A stretch of 64,000 nucleotides of DNA from Okapia johnstoni (GCA_024291935.2 CM044311.1:15041001-15105000), one strand, 5' to 3'. Counted from the stretch's first letter, positions 32,425 to 44,045 are shown. Notes: a model not told the origin generated them from the sequence alone. Numbers and translations are program-made.

Positions 32425-32895
32425 AGTATGCAATAGATTGAATTCATGTGTCTCCCCAGAATTCATGTGTTGATATCTAATCCCCAATGTGATGTATTTA
32501 AAGATAGGGCTTTGAGAAGGCAATTATTTCAGGAGAGCTATGAGCTTCCTTGGTGGCTTAAACAGTAAGGAATCTACCTGCAGGAGAAATAGGTTCTATC
32601 CCTAGGCTGGGAAGATCCCCTGGAGAACAGAATGGCTATCCACTCCAGTTTTCTTGCTTGGAGAGTACCATGGACAGAAGAGCTTGGTGGGCTACAGTCA
32701 GTGGGGCCTCAAAAAGTCAGACACGACTGAGCAACTAAGAGTTTCTTTCTTTCTTGAAGAGGTAATTAGGTCAGGACAGCAAATCCTTCCTGAATGGGAT
32801 TTATGACCTAATAAAAGCGATCCCAGAGAGCTCCCTTACCCCTTCTGTAAAATGAGGACACAGCAAAAAGGTTTCCTATGAACCAGGAGCCTTAT
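32425..32895 (+). mobile_element. MaLR-type (MLT1-like) LTR fragment split by a SINE
   Basis: Left part: tgtctccccagaattcatgt, taatccccaatgtgatgta, gatagggctttgagaagg. Right part from 32756: gaggtaattaggtcaggaca, tgaatgggatttatgaccta, agagagctcccttacccctt, aaaatgaggacacagcaaaa. The order matches old ERVL-MaLR LTRs. No internal sequence remains. Confidence 0.72.
32541..32755 (+). mobile_element. Bov-tA SINE inside the MaLR LTR
   Basis: Sense copy from tgagcttccttggtggctta to gcaactaagagtttctttct. The LTR segment around the insertion occurs on both sides in decayed form (agaaggcaattatttcagga versus agaggtaattaggtcagga), consistent with an eroded target duplication. Confidence 0.9.
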
Positions 32896-32960
32896 ACATT
32901 AAACCTGTTATAACATGGGGCTGTAGAGGAAGAACAAGCAGAATATTGAGACTGTGTATG

Positions 32961-33300
32961 TGTTGAGAGTCCCTTGGAATGCAAGGAGATCCAACCAGTC
33001 TATACTAAAGGAAATCAGTCCTGAATATTCATTGGAAGATCTGATATTGAAGCTGAAACTCCAATAATTTGGCCACCATATGTGAAGAAGTGACTCGTTG
33101 GAAAAGACCCTGATGCTGGGAAAGATTGGGGGCAGGAGGAGAAGGGGATGACAGAGGATGAGATGGTTGGATGGCATCACCAACTCAATGGACATGAGTT
33201 TGAGTAAACTCCAGGAGTTGGTGATGGACAGGGAGGCCTGGCGTGCTGTAGTCCATAGGGTTGCAGAGTTGGACACAACTGAGGGACTAAACTGAACTGA
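32961..33300 (+). mobile_element. BovB LINE 3' fragment
   Basis: Sense copy from tgagagtcccttggaatgca to ggactaaactgaactgaact. Strongly 5'-truncated; the target duplication is not clear. Confidence 0.93.
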
Positions 33301-33394
33301 ACTGTATTCAATAAAAGAAAATAGATAAATGTGCACCCAAATAAGTAAATTAATAAATTTAGATAGTCTCCTGCATAGACAAATAGTGATAAAT

Positions 33395-33560
33395 GTAACA
33401 ACAGATATTTATTTCTTACAGTTCTAGGGACTGAAAGTCAGGATCAGTGCTCAGCATCATTGGATTCCAACGAGGGCTCTGTTCCTAACTTATAGATGTC
33501 TGCTTTCTCACTGTGACCTCAGATTGTCAGGGAAAGAGAGAGAAGCTTTCTTCTCACTTA
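33395..33560 (-). mobile_element. MaLR-type LTR fragment, reversed
   Basis: Plus strand reads tatttatttcttacagttct agggactgaaagtcagg, then gtctgctttctcactgtgac, the reverse of the cagcctccagaactgtgag end of MLT1-like LTRs. Diverged. Confidence 0.55.
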
Positions 33561-33569
33561 AACATTAGG

Positions 33570-33972
33570 AAATGGTTACCATGGTAGCATTAGCTAACAC
33601 CTCCATCACTCACCTATTACCATTTCATTTTTGTGGTGAGAACATTTAAGATCTACTCTCTTAGCAATTTTCAAATATAATACAATATTGTTAACTATAG
33701 TTACCTTGCTGTAATTTAGACCCTCCCCCAAATGTATTCATCTCATAACTGAAAGTCTGACCAACATGTCTTCATTCCCCCTACCAGACCCCAGTAAACC
33801 CCCATTCTATTCTCTTCTCTGTTTCCAGAGTTTGGTCTTTGTAGATTCCAGATATAAGTGATATCATAACATTATTTGTATTTTCAGTCTGATTTAATTC
33901 ACTTAACATAATGCTCTCAAGGTTCATCCACATTGTGGCAAATGGCATGATTTCCTTCTTTCTCATGGCTGA
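33570..33972 (-). mobile_element. Old L1 (L1M) 3'UTR
   Basis: Reversed 3'UTR landmarks: gtggtgagaacatttaagat, aatattgttaactatagtta, cagatataagtgatatcata, gttcatccacattgtggcaa, ttccttctttctcatggctg. It is probably the 3' end of the old L1 whose 5' two-thirds lie at 39035-43330. Confidence 0.82.
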
Positions 33973-34250
33973 ATTGGAGAAGGCAATGGCACCCCACTCC
34001 AGTACTCTTGCCTGGAAAATCCCATGGACAGAGGAGCCTGGTAGGCTACAGTCCATGGGGTCACTAAGAGTTGGACACGACTGAGCGACTTCACTTCCAC
34101 TTTTCCCTTTCATGCACTGGAGAAGGAAATGGCAACCCACTACAGTATTCTTGCCTGGAGAATCCCAGGGACGGCAGAGCCTGGTGGGCTGCCATCTATG
34201 GGGTCGCACAGAGTCAGACATGACTAAAGCAACTTAGCAGCAGCAGCAAC
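33973..34250 (+). mobile_element. BOV-A2 SINE (dimeric BovA)
   Basis: Two BovA units in tandem, each with ggcaatggcaccccactcc or ggaaatggcaacccactaca, and a linker cacttttccctttcatgcac. It ends in the cagcagcagcaacag triplet tract and has no tRNA head. The flanks ctcatggctga and agatctgtattt show no target duplication, although the element is otherwise complete. Confidence 0.95.
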
Positions 34251-34252
34251 AG

Positions 34253-36927
34253 ATCTGTATTTCTGTCTTTGTGCCAGTACCATACTGTTTTGATGACTGT
34301 AGCTTTGTAGTATAGTCTGAAGTCAGGCAGGTTGATTCCTTCAGTTCCATTCTTCTTTTTCAAGATTGTTGGCTATTTGAGGTTTTTTGTATTTCCATAC
34401 AAATTGTGAAATTATTTGTTCTAGTTCTGTGAAAAATACCATTGGTAGAATGATAGGGATTACATTGTATCTGTAGATTACTTTGGGTAATATACTCATT
34501 TTCACTATATTGATTCTTCTGGTCCATGAACATGGTATATTTCTGCATCTATTTGTGTCATCTTTGATCTCTTTCAACAGTGTTTTATAGTTTTCTATAT
34601 ATAGGTCTTTGGTTTCTTTAGGTATATTTATTCCTAAGTATTTTATTCTTTTTGTTGCAATGGTGAACGGGATTGTTTCCTTAATTTCTCTTTCTGTTTT
34701 CTCATTGTTAGTGTATAGCAATGCAAGGCATTTCTGTGTATTAATTTTATATCCTGCAAATTTACTATATTCATTTATTAGCTCGAGTACTTTTCTGGTA
34801 GTGTCTTTAGGGTTTTCTATGTAGAGAATGATGTCATCTGCAAACAGTGAGAGTTTACTTCTTCTTTTGCAATCTGGATTCCTTTTATTTATTTTTTTTC
34901 TTCTCTTATTGGTGTGGCTAAAACTTCAAAAGTATGCTGAATAGTAGTGTTAAGAGTGGGCACACTTGTCTTGTTTCTGACTTTAGAGGAAATGCTTTTA
35001 ATTCTTCACCTTTGAGGATAATGTTTGCTATGGGTTTTTCATATATGGCTTTTATTATGTTAAGGTATGTTCCTTCTATGCCTGCTTCCTGGAGAGCTTT
35101 TATCATAAATGGGTGTTGAATTTTGTCAAAGGCTTTCTCTGCATCTATTGAGATAATCATATGGTTTTTATCTTTCAATTTTTTAATGTGGTATATCACA
35201 TTGGTTGATTTGCAAATATTGAAGAATCCTTGCATCCTTGGTGTAAAGCCCACTGATCATGATGTATGATCTTTTTAACATGTTGTTGGATTCTGTTTGC
35301 TAGAATTTTGTTGAGGATTTTTGCATCTATGTTCATCAGTAATATTGGCCTGTAGTTTTCTTTTTTGGTGGCATCTTTGTCCAATTTTGGTTTTAGGGTG
35401 ATGGTGGCTTCATAAAATGAGTTTGGGAGTTTACCTTCCTGTGCAATTTTCTGCAAGAGTTTGAGTGGATAGGTGTTAGCTCTTCTCTAAATTTTTGGTA
35501 GAATTTACCTGTGAAGCCATCTGGTCCTGGGCTTTTGTTTGTTGGAAGATATTTTTATTACAGTTTCTATTTTCATGCTTGTGATGGATCTGTTAAGATT
35601 TTCTATTTCTTCCTGGTTCAATTTTGGAAGGTTATACTTTTCTACGAACTCATCCATTTCTTCCAAGTTGTTCATTTTATTGGCATATAGTTGCTGATAG
35701 TAGTCGCTTATGATCCTTTGTATTTCTGTGTTGTTTGTTGTGATTTCTCCATTTTCATTTCTGATTTTGTTGATTTGATTCTTCTCCCTTTTTTTCTTGA
35801 TGAGTCTGGCTAATGGTTTGTCTATTTTATTTATCTTCTTAAAGAACAAGATTTTAGTTTTGTTGATTTTTGCTATAGTCTTTGTTTCCTTTTAACTTAT
35901 TTCTGCATTAATTTAATGATTTATTTCCTTCTACTAACTCTGGGGTTCTTCATTTCTTCTTTTTCAAGTTGCTTCAAGTGTAAAGTTAGGTTATTTATTC
36001 GTTTTTTCTCTTGTTTCTTGAGGTAAGCTTGTACTGCTCTGAACCTTCCCCTTAGCACTGCTTGTACTGAATCCCATAAGTTTTTGGTTGTCATGTTTTC
36101 ATTTTCATTTGTTTCTATGCATATTCTGATTTCCTTTTTGATTTCCTCTGTGATTTGTTGGTTACTCAGAAGCGTGTTCAGAAGCCTCCATATGTTTGTA
36201 TTTTTAATATATTTTTTTTCCTGTAGTTGACATCTAGTCTTACTGCATTGTGATCAGAAAAGATGATCGAAATTTCAATTTTTTTTGAATTTATCAAGGC
36301 TAGATTTATGGCCCAGGTTGTGATCTATCCTGGAGAATGTTCCATGTGCACTCGAGAAAAAGGTGAAATTCATTGTTTTGGGGTGAAATATCCTATGGAT
36401 GTCAATTAGGTCTAACTGGTCCATTTTATCATTTAAAATTTGTGTTTCCTTGCTAATTTTCTGTTTCATTGATCTATCCATAGGTGTGAGTGGGGTATTA
36501 AAATCTCCCACTATTATTGTGTTACTGTTAATTTCCCCTTTCCTACTTGTTAGTATTTGCCTTATGTATTGAGGTGCTCCTGTGTTGGGTGCACATATTT
36601 TTATAATTGTTATATCTTCTTCTTGGATTGATCCTTTGATGATTATGTAGTGTCCTTCTTTGTCTCTTTTCACGGTCTTTATTTCAAAGCCGATTTTATC
36701 TGGTATTGCTGCTCCTGCTTTCTTTTGGTCTCTATTTGCATGAATATCTTTTTCCAGCCCTTCACTTTCAGTTTGTGTGTGTCTCTTAGTTTGAGGTGGG
36801 TCTCTTGTAGACAGCATATGTAGTGGTCTTGTTTCTGTATCCATTCAGCCAGTCTTTGCCTTTTGGTTGGGACATTCAACCCATTTATATTTAAGGTAAT
36901 TATTGATAAGCATGATCCCATTGCCAT
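34253..36927 (-). pseudogene. L1 ORF2 (endonuclease and polymerase), broken
   Basis: Starts at 36927 (MAMGSCLSIITLNINGLN). Endonuclease motifs are visible: CLQETHL, GDFNTPL, and SRIDHNLGHK (usual form SRIDHILGHK). The polymerase keeps [11 protein letters not shown] near 35130 and an intact FADD box near 34840. At least three frame changes separate the open segments (about 36840-36690, 35250-35200 and 34900-34730). The C-terminal cysteine-rich region is absent because the element ends at 34253. Confidence 0.9.
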
Positions 36928-36978
36928 TTACTTTGTTGTTTTGGGTTCAAGTTTATAAACCTTTTCTGTGTTTCCTGT

Positions 36979-37900
36979 CTAGAGAAGATCCTTTAGCATT
37001 TGTTGAAGAACTGGTTTGGTGGTGCTGAAATCTCTCAGCTTTTGCTTGTCTGTAAAGTTTTTGATTTCTCCTTCATATTTGTAAGAGGTCTTGCTGGGTA
37101 TAGTAATCTGGGTTGTAGGTTTTTCTCTTTCATTACCTTAAGTATGCCCTGCCAATCCCTTCTGGCCTGAAGAGTTTCTATTGAAAAATCAGCTGTTATC
37201 CTTAAGGGAATCCCCTTGTGTGTTATTTGTTGCTTTTCCCTCACTGCTTTTAATATTTGCTCTTTGTGTTTGATCTTCATTTGTTTGATTAATATGTGTC
37301 TTGGGGTGTTTTGGCTTGGGTTTATCCTGTTTGGGACTCTCTGGGTTTCTTGGACTTGGGTGGCTATTTCCTTCCCCGTTTTAGGAAAGTTTTCAACTAA
37401 TATCTCCTCAAGTATTTTCTCATGCCCTTCCTTTTTGTCTTCTTCTGGGACCCCTATGATTAGAATGTTGGGGCATTTAACATTGTCCCAGAGGTCTCTG
37501 AGGTTGTCCTCATTTCTTTTAATTCTTTTTTTTTTCTTTTTTCCTTTCTGCTTCATTTATTTCCACCATTCTATCTTCCACCTTACTTATCCTATCTTCT
37601 GCCTCAGTTATTCTACTGTTGGTTCCCTCCAGAGTGTTTTTTATCTCGTTTATTGCATTATTCATTACTCATTGACTCTTCTTTATTTCTTCTAGGTCCT
37701 TGTTAAACATTTCTTGCATCTTCTCAGTCCTTGTTTCTAGTCTATTTATCTGTAACTCCATTTGTTATCAAGATTTTGGATCATCTTTACTATCATTATT
37801 CTGGATTCTTTTTCAGGTAGACTCCTATCTCCCCCTCTTCTGTTTGGTTTGGTGGGCATTTATCATGTTCCTTTACCTGCTGAATATTTCCTTGCCTTTT
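36979..37900 (-). pseudogene. L1 ORF1 (RNA-binding chaperone protein) remnant
   Basis: Minus-strand codons give an N-terminal coiled coil (NRLETRTEKMQEMFNKDLEE region, with an in-frame stop), then the RRM-like domain (RNEDNLRDLWDNVKCPNILI, IIGVPEEDKKEG) and the C-terminal domain (RITADFSIETLQARRDWQGI, LQPRLLYPA). The frame is open for 173 codons at 37035-37556. The usual stop lies near 36979, followed by ORF2 at 36927, giving the normal short inter-ORF gap. The lysine tract at about 37535 makes a frame slip likely. Confidence 0.85.
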
Positions 37901-37929
37901 CATTTAGTTTAGATTACTGTGTTTGGGGT

Positions 37930-39034
37930 GCCCTTTCTGTAGGCTGGAAGTTCATAGTTACTCTTTATTGTGAAGCCTGCTTCCTGTGGGTGGGGTTGGA
38001 CTAGTGGCTTGTCCAGGTTTCCTGGTTAGAGGAGCTTGCATCTGTGTTCTGGTGAGTGGAGTTGGATCTCTTCTCTCTGGAGTTCAGTGAAGTGTCCAGT
38101 AGTGCATTTGGGGGTGTCTATGGGTTTGACATGGCTTTGGGCAGCCTGTATTTTAATGCTCCGGGCTGTGTTCTTGCTTTGCTGGAGAATTGGTGTGGTA
38201 TGTCTTGCTCTGGAACTTGTTGGCTCTTGGGTGGGATTTTGTTTTAGTGTAGGTATGGAGGTTTTTGGGTGAGCTCTTGTCTATTAATATTCCCTGAAAT
38301 CAGGAGTTCTCTGATGTTCTAAAGTTTTGGTGTTAAGCCTCTTGCCTCTGGCTTTCAGTGTTTATTCTTACAGTAGCCTCAAGACTTCTCCATCCATACA
38401 GCACAGATGATAAACATCTACGTTAATGGTGAAACAGTTGGACTATAAAGAAAGCTGAGCACCGAAGAATTGATGCTTTTGAACTGTGGTGTTGGAGAAG
38501 ACTCTTGAGAGTCCCTTGGACTTCCAGGAGATCCAACCAGTCCATCCTGAAGAAGGTCAGTCCTCGGTGTTCATTGGAAGGACTGATGTTGAAGCTGAAA
38601 CTCCAGTACTTTGGCCACATGATGCAAAGAGCGGACTCACTCAAAAAGACCCTGATGCTGGGAAAGATTGGGGGCAGGAGGAGAAGGGGATGACAGAGGA
38701 TGAGATGGTTGGATGGCATCACCAACTTAATGGGCATGAGTTTGGGTAAACTTCAGGAGTTGGTGATGGACACGGAGGCCTGGCATGCTGCAGTTCATGG
38801 GGTCTCGAAGAGTTGGACAAGACTGAGCGACTGAACTGAACTGAACTAATGGTGAAACAGTTCTCCACAGTGAGGGGGACACCCAGATAGTTTCACAGAG
38901 TTACATGGTGTCCTCCACCAGTGTTCAGAAGTTGTTTTGTGGAAGTTGCTTAGCATTCAAATGATCTTTTGATGAATTTGAGGGGGAGAAAGTGGTCTCC
39001 AGTCTTATTCCTCCACCTTCTTGGGACTGCCTGT
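37930..39034 (-). promoter_or_regulatory. L1 5'UTR (internal promoter region), interrupted by BovB
   Basis: About 680 bases of L1 5'UTR remain after subtracting the BovB insertion. The outer end (gagaccactttctccccctc on the minus strand) matches my memory of one bovid L1 5'UTR class. Promoter activity is plausible for the family but untested here, and the insertion separates the outer 170 bases from the rest. Confidence 0.65.
38440..38846 (+). mobile_element. BovB LINE 3' fragment in the L1 5'UTR
   Basis: Sense copy from ggactataaagaaagctgag to the gaactgaactgaac tail. A perfect 16-bp duplication taatggtgaaacagtt flanks it at 38424-38439 and 38847-38862. This proves it entered after the L1. 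Confidence 0.98.
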
Positions 39035-39268
39035 ACTTCTTTGTTTTACTTATTTTTCTTGCCTGATTTTTCTGGTAGGATTTCTGTGCTATGTTAAGTA
39101 GGAAGCATGAAAGTAGGACCCTGTTGTGTTCCTGGTCTTATAGGAAAAACTTACCACTTTTCACCATTGAGTATGATGTTAGCTATGTGCTTGTCACATA
39201 TGGTCTATATTTTACCGGTATGTGTTCCACCGACACCCAATTTGTTGAATTTTTATCATGAAAAATAT

Positions 39269-40224
39269 TGTTGTTGTGCAGTCATTCAGTCATGTCTGAC
39301 TGTGACCCCATGGATTGCAGCATGCAAGGCTTCCCTGTCCTTAACCATCTCTGAGAGTTTGCTCAAGCTCATGTCCATTGAGTCAGTGATGTCATCCAAC
39401 CATCTTATCCTCTGTCTCCCCCTTCTCCTGTAACAGGGTCTTTTCCAATGATTCGTCTCCTTGCTTCAGGTGGCCAAAGTATTGGAGCTTAAGCTTCAGC
39501 GTCAGTCCTTCCAATGAATAGTCAGGGTTGATTTCCTTTAGGAGTGACTAGTTTAATCTCCTTGCTGCCCAAGGGACTCTCAAGAGTCTTCTCCAGCACC
39601 ACACTTCAAAAGCATCAGTTCTTCAGTGCTCAGCCTTCTTTACAGGCCAACTCTCACATCTGCACATGACTGCTGGAAAAACCATAACTTTGACTATACA
39701 GACCTTTATCGCCTAAGTCATATCTCTGCTTTTGAATACACTGTCTAGTTTTGTCATAGCTTTTCTTCCAAGGAGCAAGCATCTTTTAATTCCATGGCTA
39801 CAGTCACTACCTGCAGTGATTTTGGAGACCAAGAAAATAAAATCTGCCACTGTGTCCTCTTTTTTCCCCTCCATTTGCCTTGAAGAGATGGGACTGGATG
39901 CCACGATCTTAGTTTTTTGAATGTTGAACTTTAAGCCAGCTTTTTCACTCTCCTCTTTCACCCTCATTAACAAGCTCTTTAGTTCTCTTCATTTTCTGAC
40001 ATTAGAATGGTATCATATGCATATCTGAGGTTGTTGATATTTCTCCCAGCAATCTTGATTCCAACTTGTGATTCATCAAGCCCAGCACTTCATATCACGT
40101 ACTCTGCATATAAGTTAAATAAGCAGAGTGACAATATATAGACTTAACGTACTCCTTTCTCAAGTTTGAACCAGCCCATTGTTCCATCTCCAGTTCTGTT
40201 ACTTCTTGACATACACACAGGTCA
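39269..40224 (-). mobile_element. BovB LINE, 0.95-kb 3' fragment
   Basis: Reversed BovB reaching further 5' than most: from the tail (ttgttgttgtgcagtcattc) through the C-terminal region, NIQKTKIVAS, the polymerase box region and back to GTGGAACAATGG-like codons near 40185. 87 codons are open at 39713-39973 on the minus strand. Flanks gaaaaatattg and gaaaatgttta may be a decayed duplication. Confidence 0.93.
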
Positions 40225-40754
40225 AGAAAATGTTTATCTTTTATCAATTTTTTTATCTAATGAGATATTAATTTGATTTTGTCTTTCACTTTATTGTTAC
40301 ATATCACATTTGTTGATTTGCATGTAGTGAATTGTCTTTACATCTCAGAAATATATCCAGCTCAGTCATGTTGTATGATTCTTTTAATGTACCATGGAAA
40401 TTTGGTTTGCCAACATTTTGTTAAGAAATTTTACATTCATATTCATCAGGGATATTTAAGTGCTCCAACATTGGGTATATATGTATATTTATGATTTTTA
40501 TAGCTTTTTATCATTATATAACAACTTTCTTTGTCTCGTTACCATTTTGGTGTTAAACTTTATTTTGCCTGTTGTAAGTATAGCTATTCCTACTTTCTTT
40601 AGTTTTCCACTTTGAGGGAATATCTTTTTCTATTACTTCAATTTGGGCCTATGTGTGTCCTTAAAGATAAGTTGAGTCTCTTATTGGTAGCATATAGTTG
40701 GATTTTATTTTTTATTACTATTTTGAGTAATTATTGATTGGTAAGGACTTACTA

Positions 40755-40971
40755 GGGCTTCCCTTGTAGTTCAGCTGGTAAAGAATCTGCCTGTAATGCG
40801 GGAGACCTGGGTTCTATCCCTGGGTTGGGAAGATCCCCTGGAGGAGGGCATGGCAACACACTCCAGTATTCTTGCCTGGAGAATCCTCATGGACAGAGGA
40901 GCCTGGTGGGCTAGAGTCCATGGTATCACAAACAGTTTGACACAACTATGTGACTAACCACAACACAGCAC
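40755..40971 (+). mobile_element. Bov-tA SINE inside the old L1
   Basis: Sense copy from gggcttcccttgtagttcag to gtgactaaccacaacacag. Flanks aaggacttacta (40743-40754) and aaggactcacta (40972-40983) agree at 11 of 12 positions. Confidence 0.96.
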
Positions 40972-42505
40972 AAGGACTCACTAATGTTGTTTCTCATTTT
41001 CTGGCTATTTTACAGTTCCCTTATTCCTTCTTTCCTTTTTTATTATCTTCCTTTGTGAACTGAAGATTTTCATTAGTGGTATGCTTTGATTCGCTTGTCT
41101 TTATCTTTTGTGAATCTACTGTACGCTTTTCTTTTGTGGTTACCATGAAGTTTATACAAAACATAGATATAACAGTCTATTTTATACTGACAACAACTTA
41201 ACTTCAGTCACATTAAAAATTCTGCCCCTTTGCTCCCTCCACTTTTGGTGTCACAATTTACCTCTTTTTAGGTTGTGTATTCAATAACACACGATTGTAG
41301 CTATACATTTTTAAGCCTCTTGTCTTTTAACCTAGAGTTAAGTGTTTAACACACCACCATACCACAGTATAAAATATTCTGAATCTGACTAAGGACTTAC
41401 CGTTAACAGTGGTGTTGTATATTTTTACATATTTTCATGTTACTAATTAGCTTCCTTTTATTTCTTCTTGAAAAACTCCTTTAGTATTTCTGGTAAGGCA
41501 TTTACAGCAGTGATGAATGCCCTCAACGTTTGTTTTCCTGTTCAAGTCTTTATCTTGCCTTCATTTCTGAAGGAGAATTTTATCAGGTAAAAGATTCTTG
41601 GTTGGAAGTTCCTTCTTTGCTTTTTTTCTTTCAGCTCTTTAAATGTATCATCTCATTCTTTCCTGGCCTGTAAGCTTCCTGCTGAGAAGTCCAATGATAA
41701 CCTTGTGGGAATTTCCCTTGTAAGTTATAAACTTCCTTTCTCTTGCTGTTTCTGAGATTTTCTCTTTGTCTTTGGTTTTTGACAGTTTTATTATAATGTG
41801 TCTTGGAGAAAATCTCTTTAAGTTGATTATTTTTTTAGTGACTTATGAGCTTCATGAACTTAGATATCCAAATTTCTCTCCAGATTTGGGAATTTCCCAG
41901 TCATTATTTCTTTAAATAAACTTTCCATCCCCTTCTCTCTCTTTTCTTATTCTAGAACTCAAATAAGGTGCAAACTGGCTCTTTTATGGTATCCTATAGA
42001 TCATGGAGGTTTTCTTCACTCTTTATTATTCTTTGTTCCTCTTTTCTTCTCGATGGATAATTTCAAAAGTCCTTCCTACTTTCTAGTTCACACATTTTTT
42101 CATCTGCTTGATCTGTTCTGCAGATATTATGACTTTTTTATTTCATATATTGCATTCTTCAGCTTCAAAATTTCCATTTGGTTCTTTTTGATGATTTATA
42201 TCTTTGTTGACCTTTTGTTTGTGTGTTGCTTCCTTGATTTTTTTGAACTCTGTATTGTAACTCAATAAGTTTTCTTAAAACAGTTATTCTGAATTCTTTA
42301 TCAGTTACATCAAACCTCTCCATGACTTTGGCATCAGTTAAAAAAAGACTTCATGATTGTTGGTGATTTCATGCATCCTTGATTTTTCATGTTCTTGAAG
42401 TTTTGTATTGCTGTCTTCACTTTTGAAGTAGCAGTTACCTCATCCAGCCTTTATATCCGCCCACTCTAAACTTGTGAATTTTTTGCTCCAACAGAGTGCT
42501 GAAAC

Positions 42506-42996
42506 TGTTGCAGGAAGGGGGCCCCTTTCCAGAGCCTGAGAGTGGGCTCTTGTCCAACACTTGGAAATGAATTTTCCAAGGAAACACACATGCTGACAAG
42601 GCAAGAGACTTCATTGGGAAGGGGCATCTAAGCAGAGAGCAGCAGGGTCAGGGAACCCAGGAGAACCACTCTGCCATATGGCTCACTTTCAGATCTTATG
42701 GTGATGGGATTAGTTTCTGGGTTGTCTCTGGACACTTATTCTGACTCATAGTCCTTCCTGGTGGCAAGCATTGCTCAATCAAGATGATTTCCAGCAAGGA
42801 GTATTCTGAGAGGTTGGTAGGACATATGGACTGGCATCTTCTCTCTCCTTTTGACCTTTCCTGAATTCTTCTGGCTGGTAATATCTTGTTAGGTCCACAT
42901 TTGTTACCAGGACCTCCTGTTGTAAGATAGCTCATGCAAGTGGCTACTATCTTGCCTGGCCCGGGTGGATGGTTTCAGTCACTGTTTCCCCTAACA
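42506..42996 (-). mobile_element. Solo LTR of a class I-like endogenous retrovirus
   Basis: A 491-bp block starts tgttgcagg and ends cctaaca, with the 4-bp repeat aaac at 42502-42505 and 42997-43000. On the minus strand a degenerate polyadenylation region (cccaatgaagtctcttgcct) precedes the U5-like end, which fixes the orientation. It interrupts the old L1 5' region. No coding sequence is attached. Confidence 0.78.
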
Positions 42997-43344
42997 AAAC
43001 TTCTTCTCCAGAAACCTGGATTTCCACAAAGACTCTCTCATCATAAGTGGTTGTCTAAAAAAGTGTTTTCCAGGGTCTCCTGGATGACGGCCAAGAGGGA
43101 CTGAAACAAGTTCACTGGCCACTGTGGGATCCTCATCAGGGATCAAAGTCTATACCTATTACCAGGTACATAGGTGGGGGAGATTCTTCCTGGATATCTT
43201 GCACATGGTTCTGATTCCACAGCTCCCACAGAGACACATTTGTCTATCCATGGGTGTTGAATTGTTGTTGTTGTGGGGGAGACAAAAGTGAGTGATGTCT
43301 TCTTGACTTCAGAAACAACTAATGATGCTGAGGTCACTCCTGGT

Positions 43345-43742
43345 GTCTCTTCTTATAAAGGGTAATACTTCCATCATGGGGGCTCTACTCTCATGACTTT
43401 ATCTAAACCTAATGACCTCCTAAAGGATCCATCACCAAATACTATCACATGAAGGGTTAAGGCTTCAAGATACAAATTTTGAGGGACATGATCAAGACCA
43501 CAGACTTTCAAGGTGGTGCCAGTGGTAAAGAACCTGCCTGCCAGTGCAGGAGATATAACACATGTAGGTTCAATCCCTGGGTAGGGAAGGTCCCCTGGAG
43601 GAGGGGACCCTCTCTACTATCCTTACCTGGAGGATCCCATGGACAGAGGAGCCTGGCAGGCTGCAGTCCATGGGGTCACAAAGAGTCAGACATGACTAAA
43701 GCAACTTAGCAAGCGGGCACACAATTCAGTCTATAGCATCCC
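43345..43742 (-). mobile_element. MaLR-type LTR fragment split by a SINE
   Basis: Plus strand reads gtctcttcttataaagggta, atcatgggggctctactctc atgactttatctaaacctaa and gacctcctaaaggatccatc, the reverse of an MLT1-like LTR. After the SINE the expected cacacaattcagtctatagc follows at 43720, closing the copy. Confidence 0.65.
43495..43718 (+). mobile_element. Bov-tA SINE
   Basis: Sense copy with head ctttcaaggtggtgccagtg and the gactaaagcaacttagcaag end. The ccagtgcaggagatataaca segment carries a small change of the anticodon-loop region. Confidence 0.93.
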
Positions 43743-44045
43743 ATAAAAAATATTTTTAAATGCTGCTCAACCCCACAAAAGTTAGATCAATCTACAGAAT
43801 TTTGTATAAGATCCCAGCAGGAAGGACACTCAGAAGCAAAGGAGGAATGAGACCCAGAATGGAAATGAAATCTTTTCTGCTGCTTGAGCAAACCCCCCAC
43901 CAAATGTAGTTACAAAGGAGATGTTAATTAGTCTACAATAGCACCCAGAAATGGGCCAAAGTACCAGTTACAAGTGGTTGAAAGGAGCCTGGCAGTTCTT
44001 TCCCAAGTAGTCTAATCTTTGTCATTTCAATAGGGATAAGTACCT

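Larger units (their letters stand above)
34253..39034 (-). mobile_element. Bovid L1 LINE, 5' complete but 3'-truncated
   Basis: On the minus strand this runs from a 5'UTR start (ggcagtcccaagaaggtgga near 39034) through ORF1 and most of ORF2, and stops abruptly at about 34253 inside the ORF2 C-terminal third (tactggcacaaagacagaaa). It is missing the rest of ORF2, the 3'UTR and the tail. A BovB copy is inserted in the 5'UTR at 38440-38846. It sits within an older L1 of the same orientation. Confidence 0.9.
39035..43330 (-). mobile_element. Old L1 (L1M-type), host of several insertions
   Basis: Reversed ORF2 from the polymerase region (39050-39268, resumes 40225-40455), a jump near 40455 to the endonuclease region (ctccaacattgggtatatat), then ORF1 (41470-42330, with ctggcctgtaagcttcctgc tgagaag) and a 5' region to about 43330. 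A 1-kb part of ORF2 is lost at 40455. No frame is intact. It carries a BovB, a Bov-tA and a solo LTR. Confidence 0.82.
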
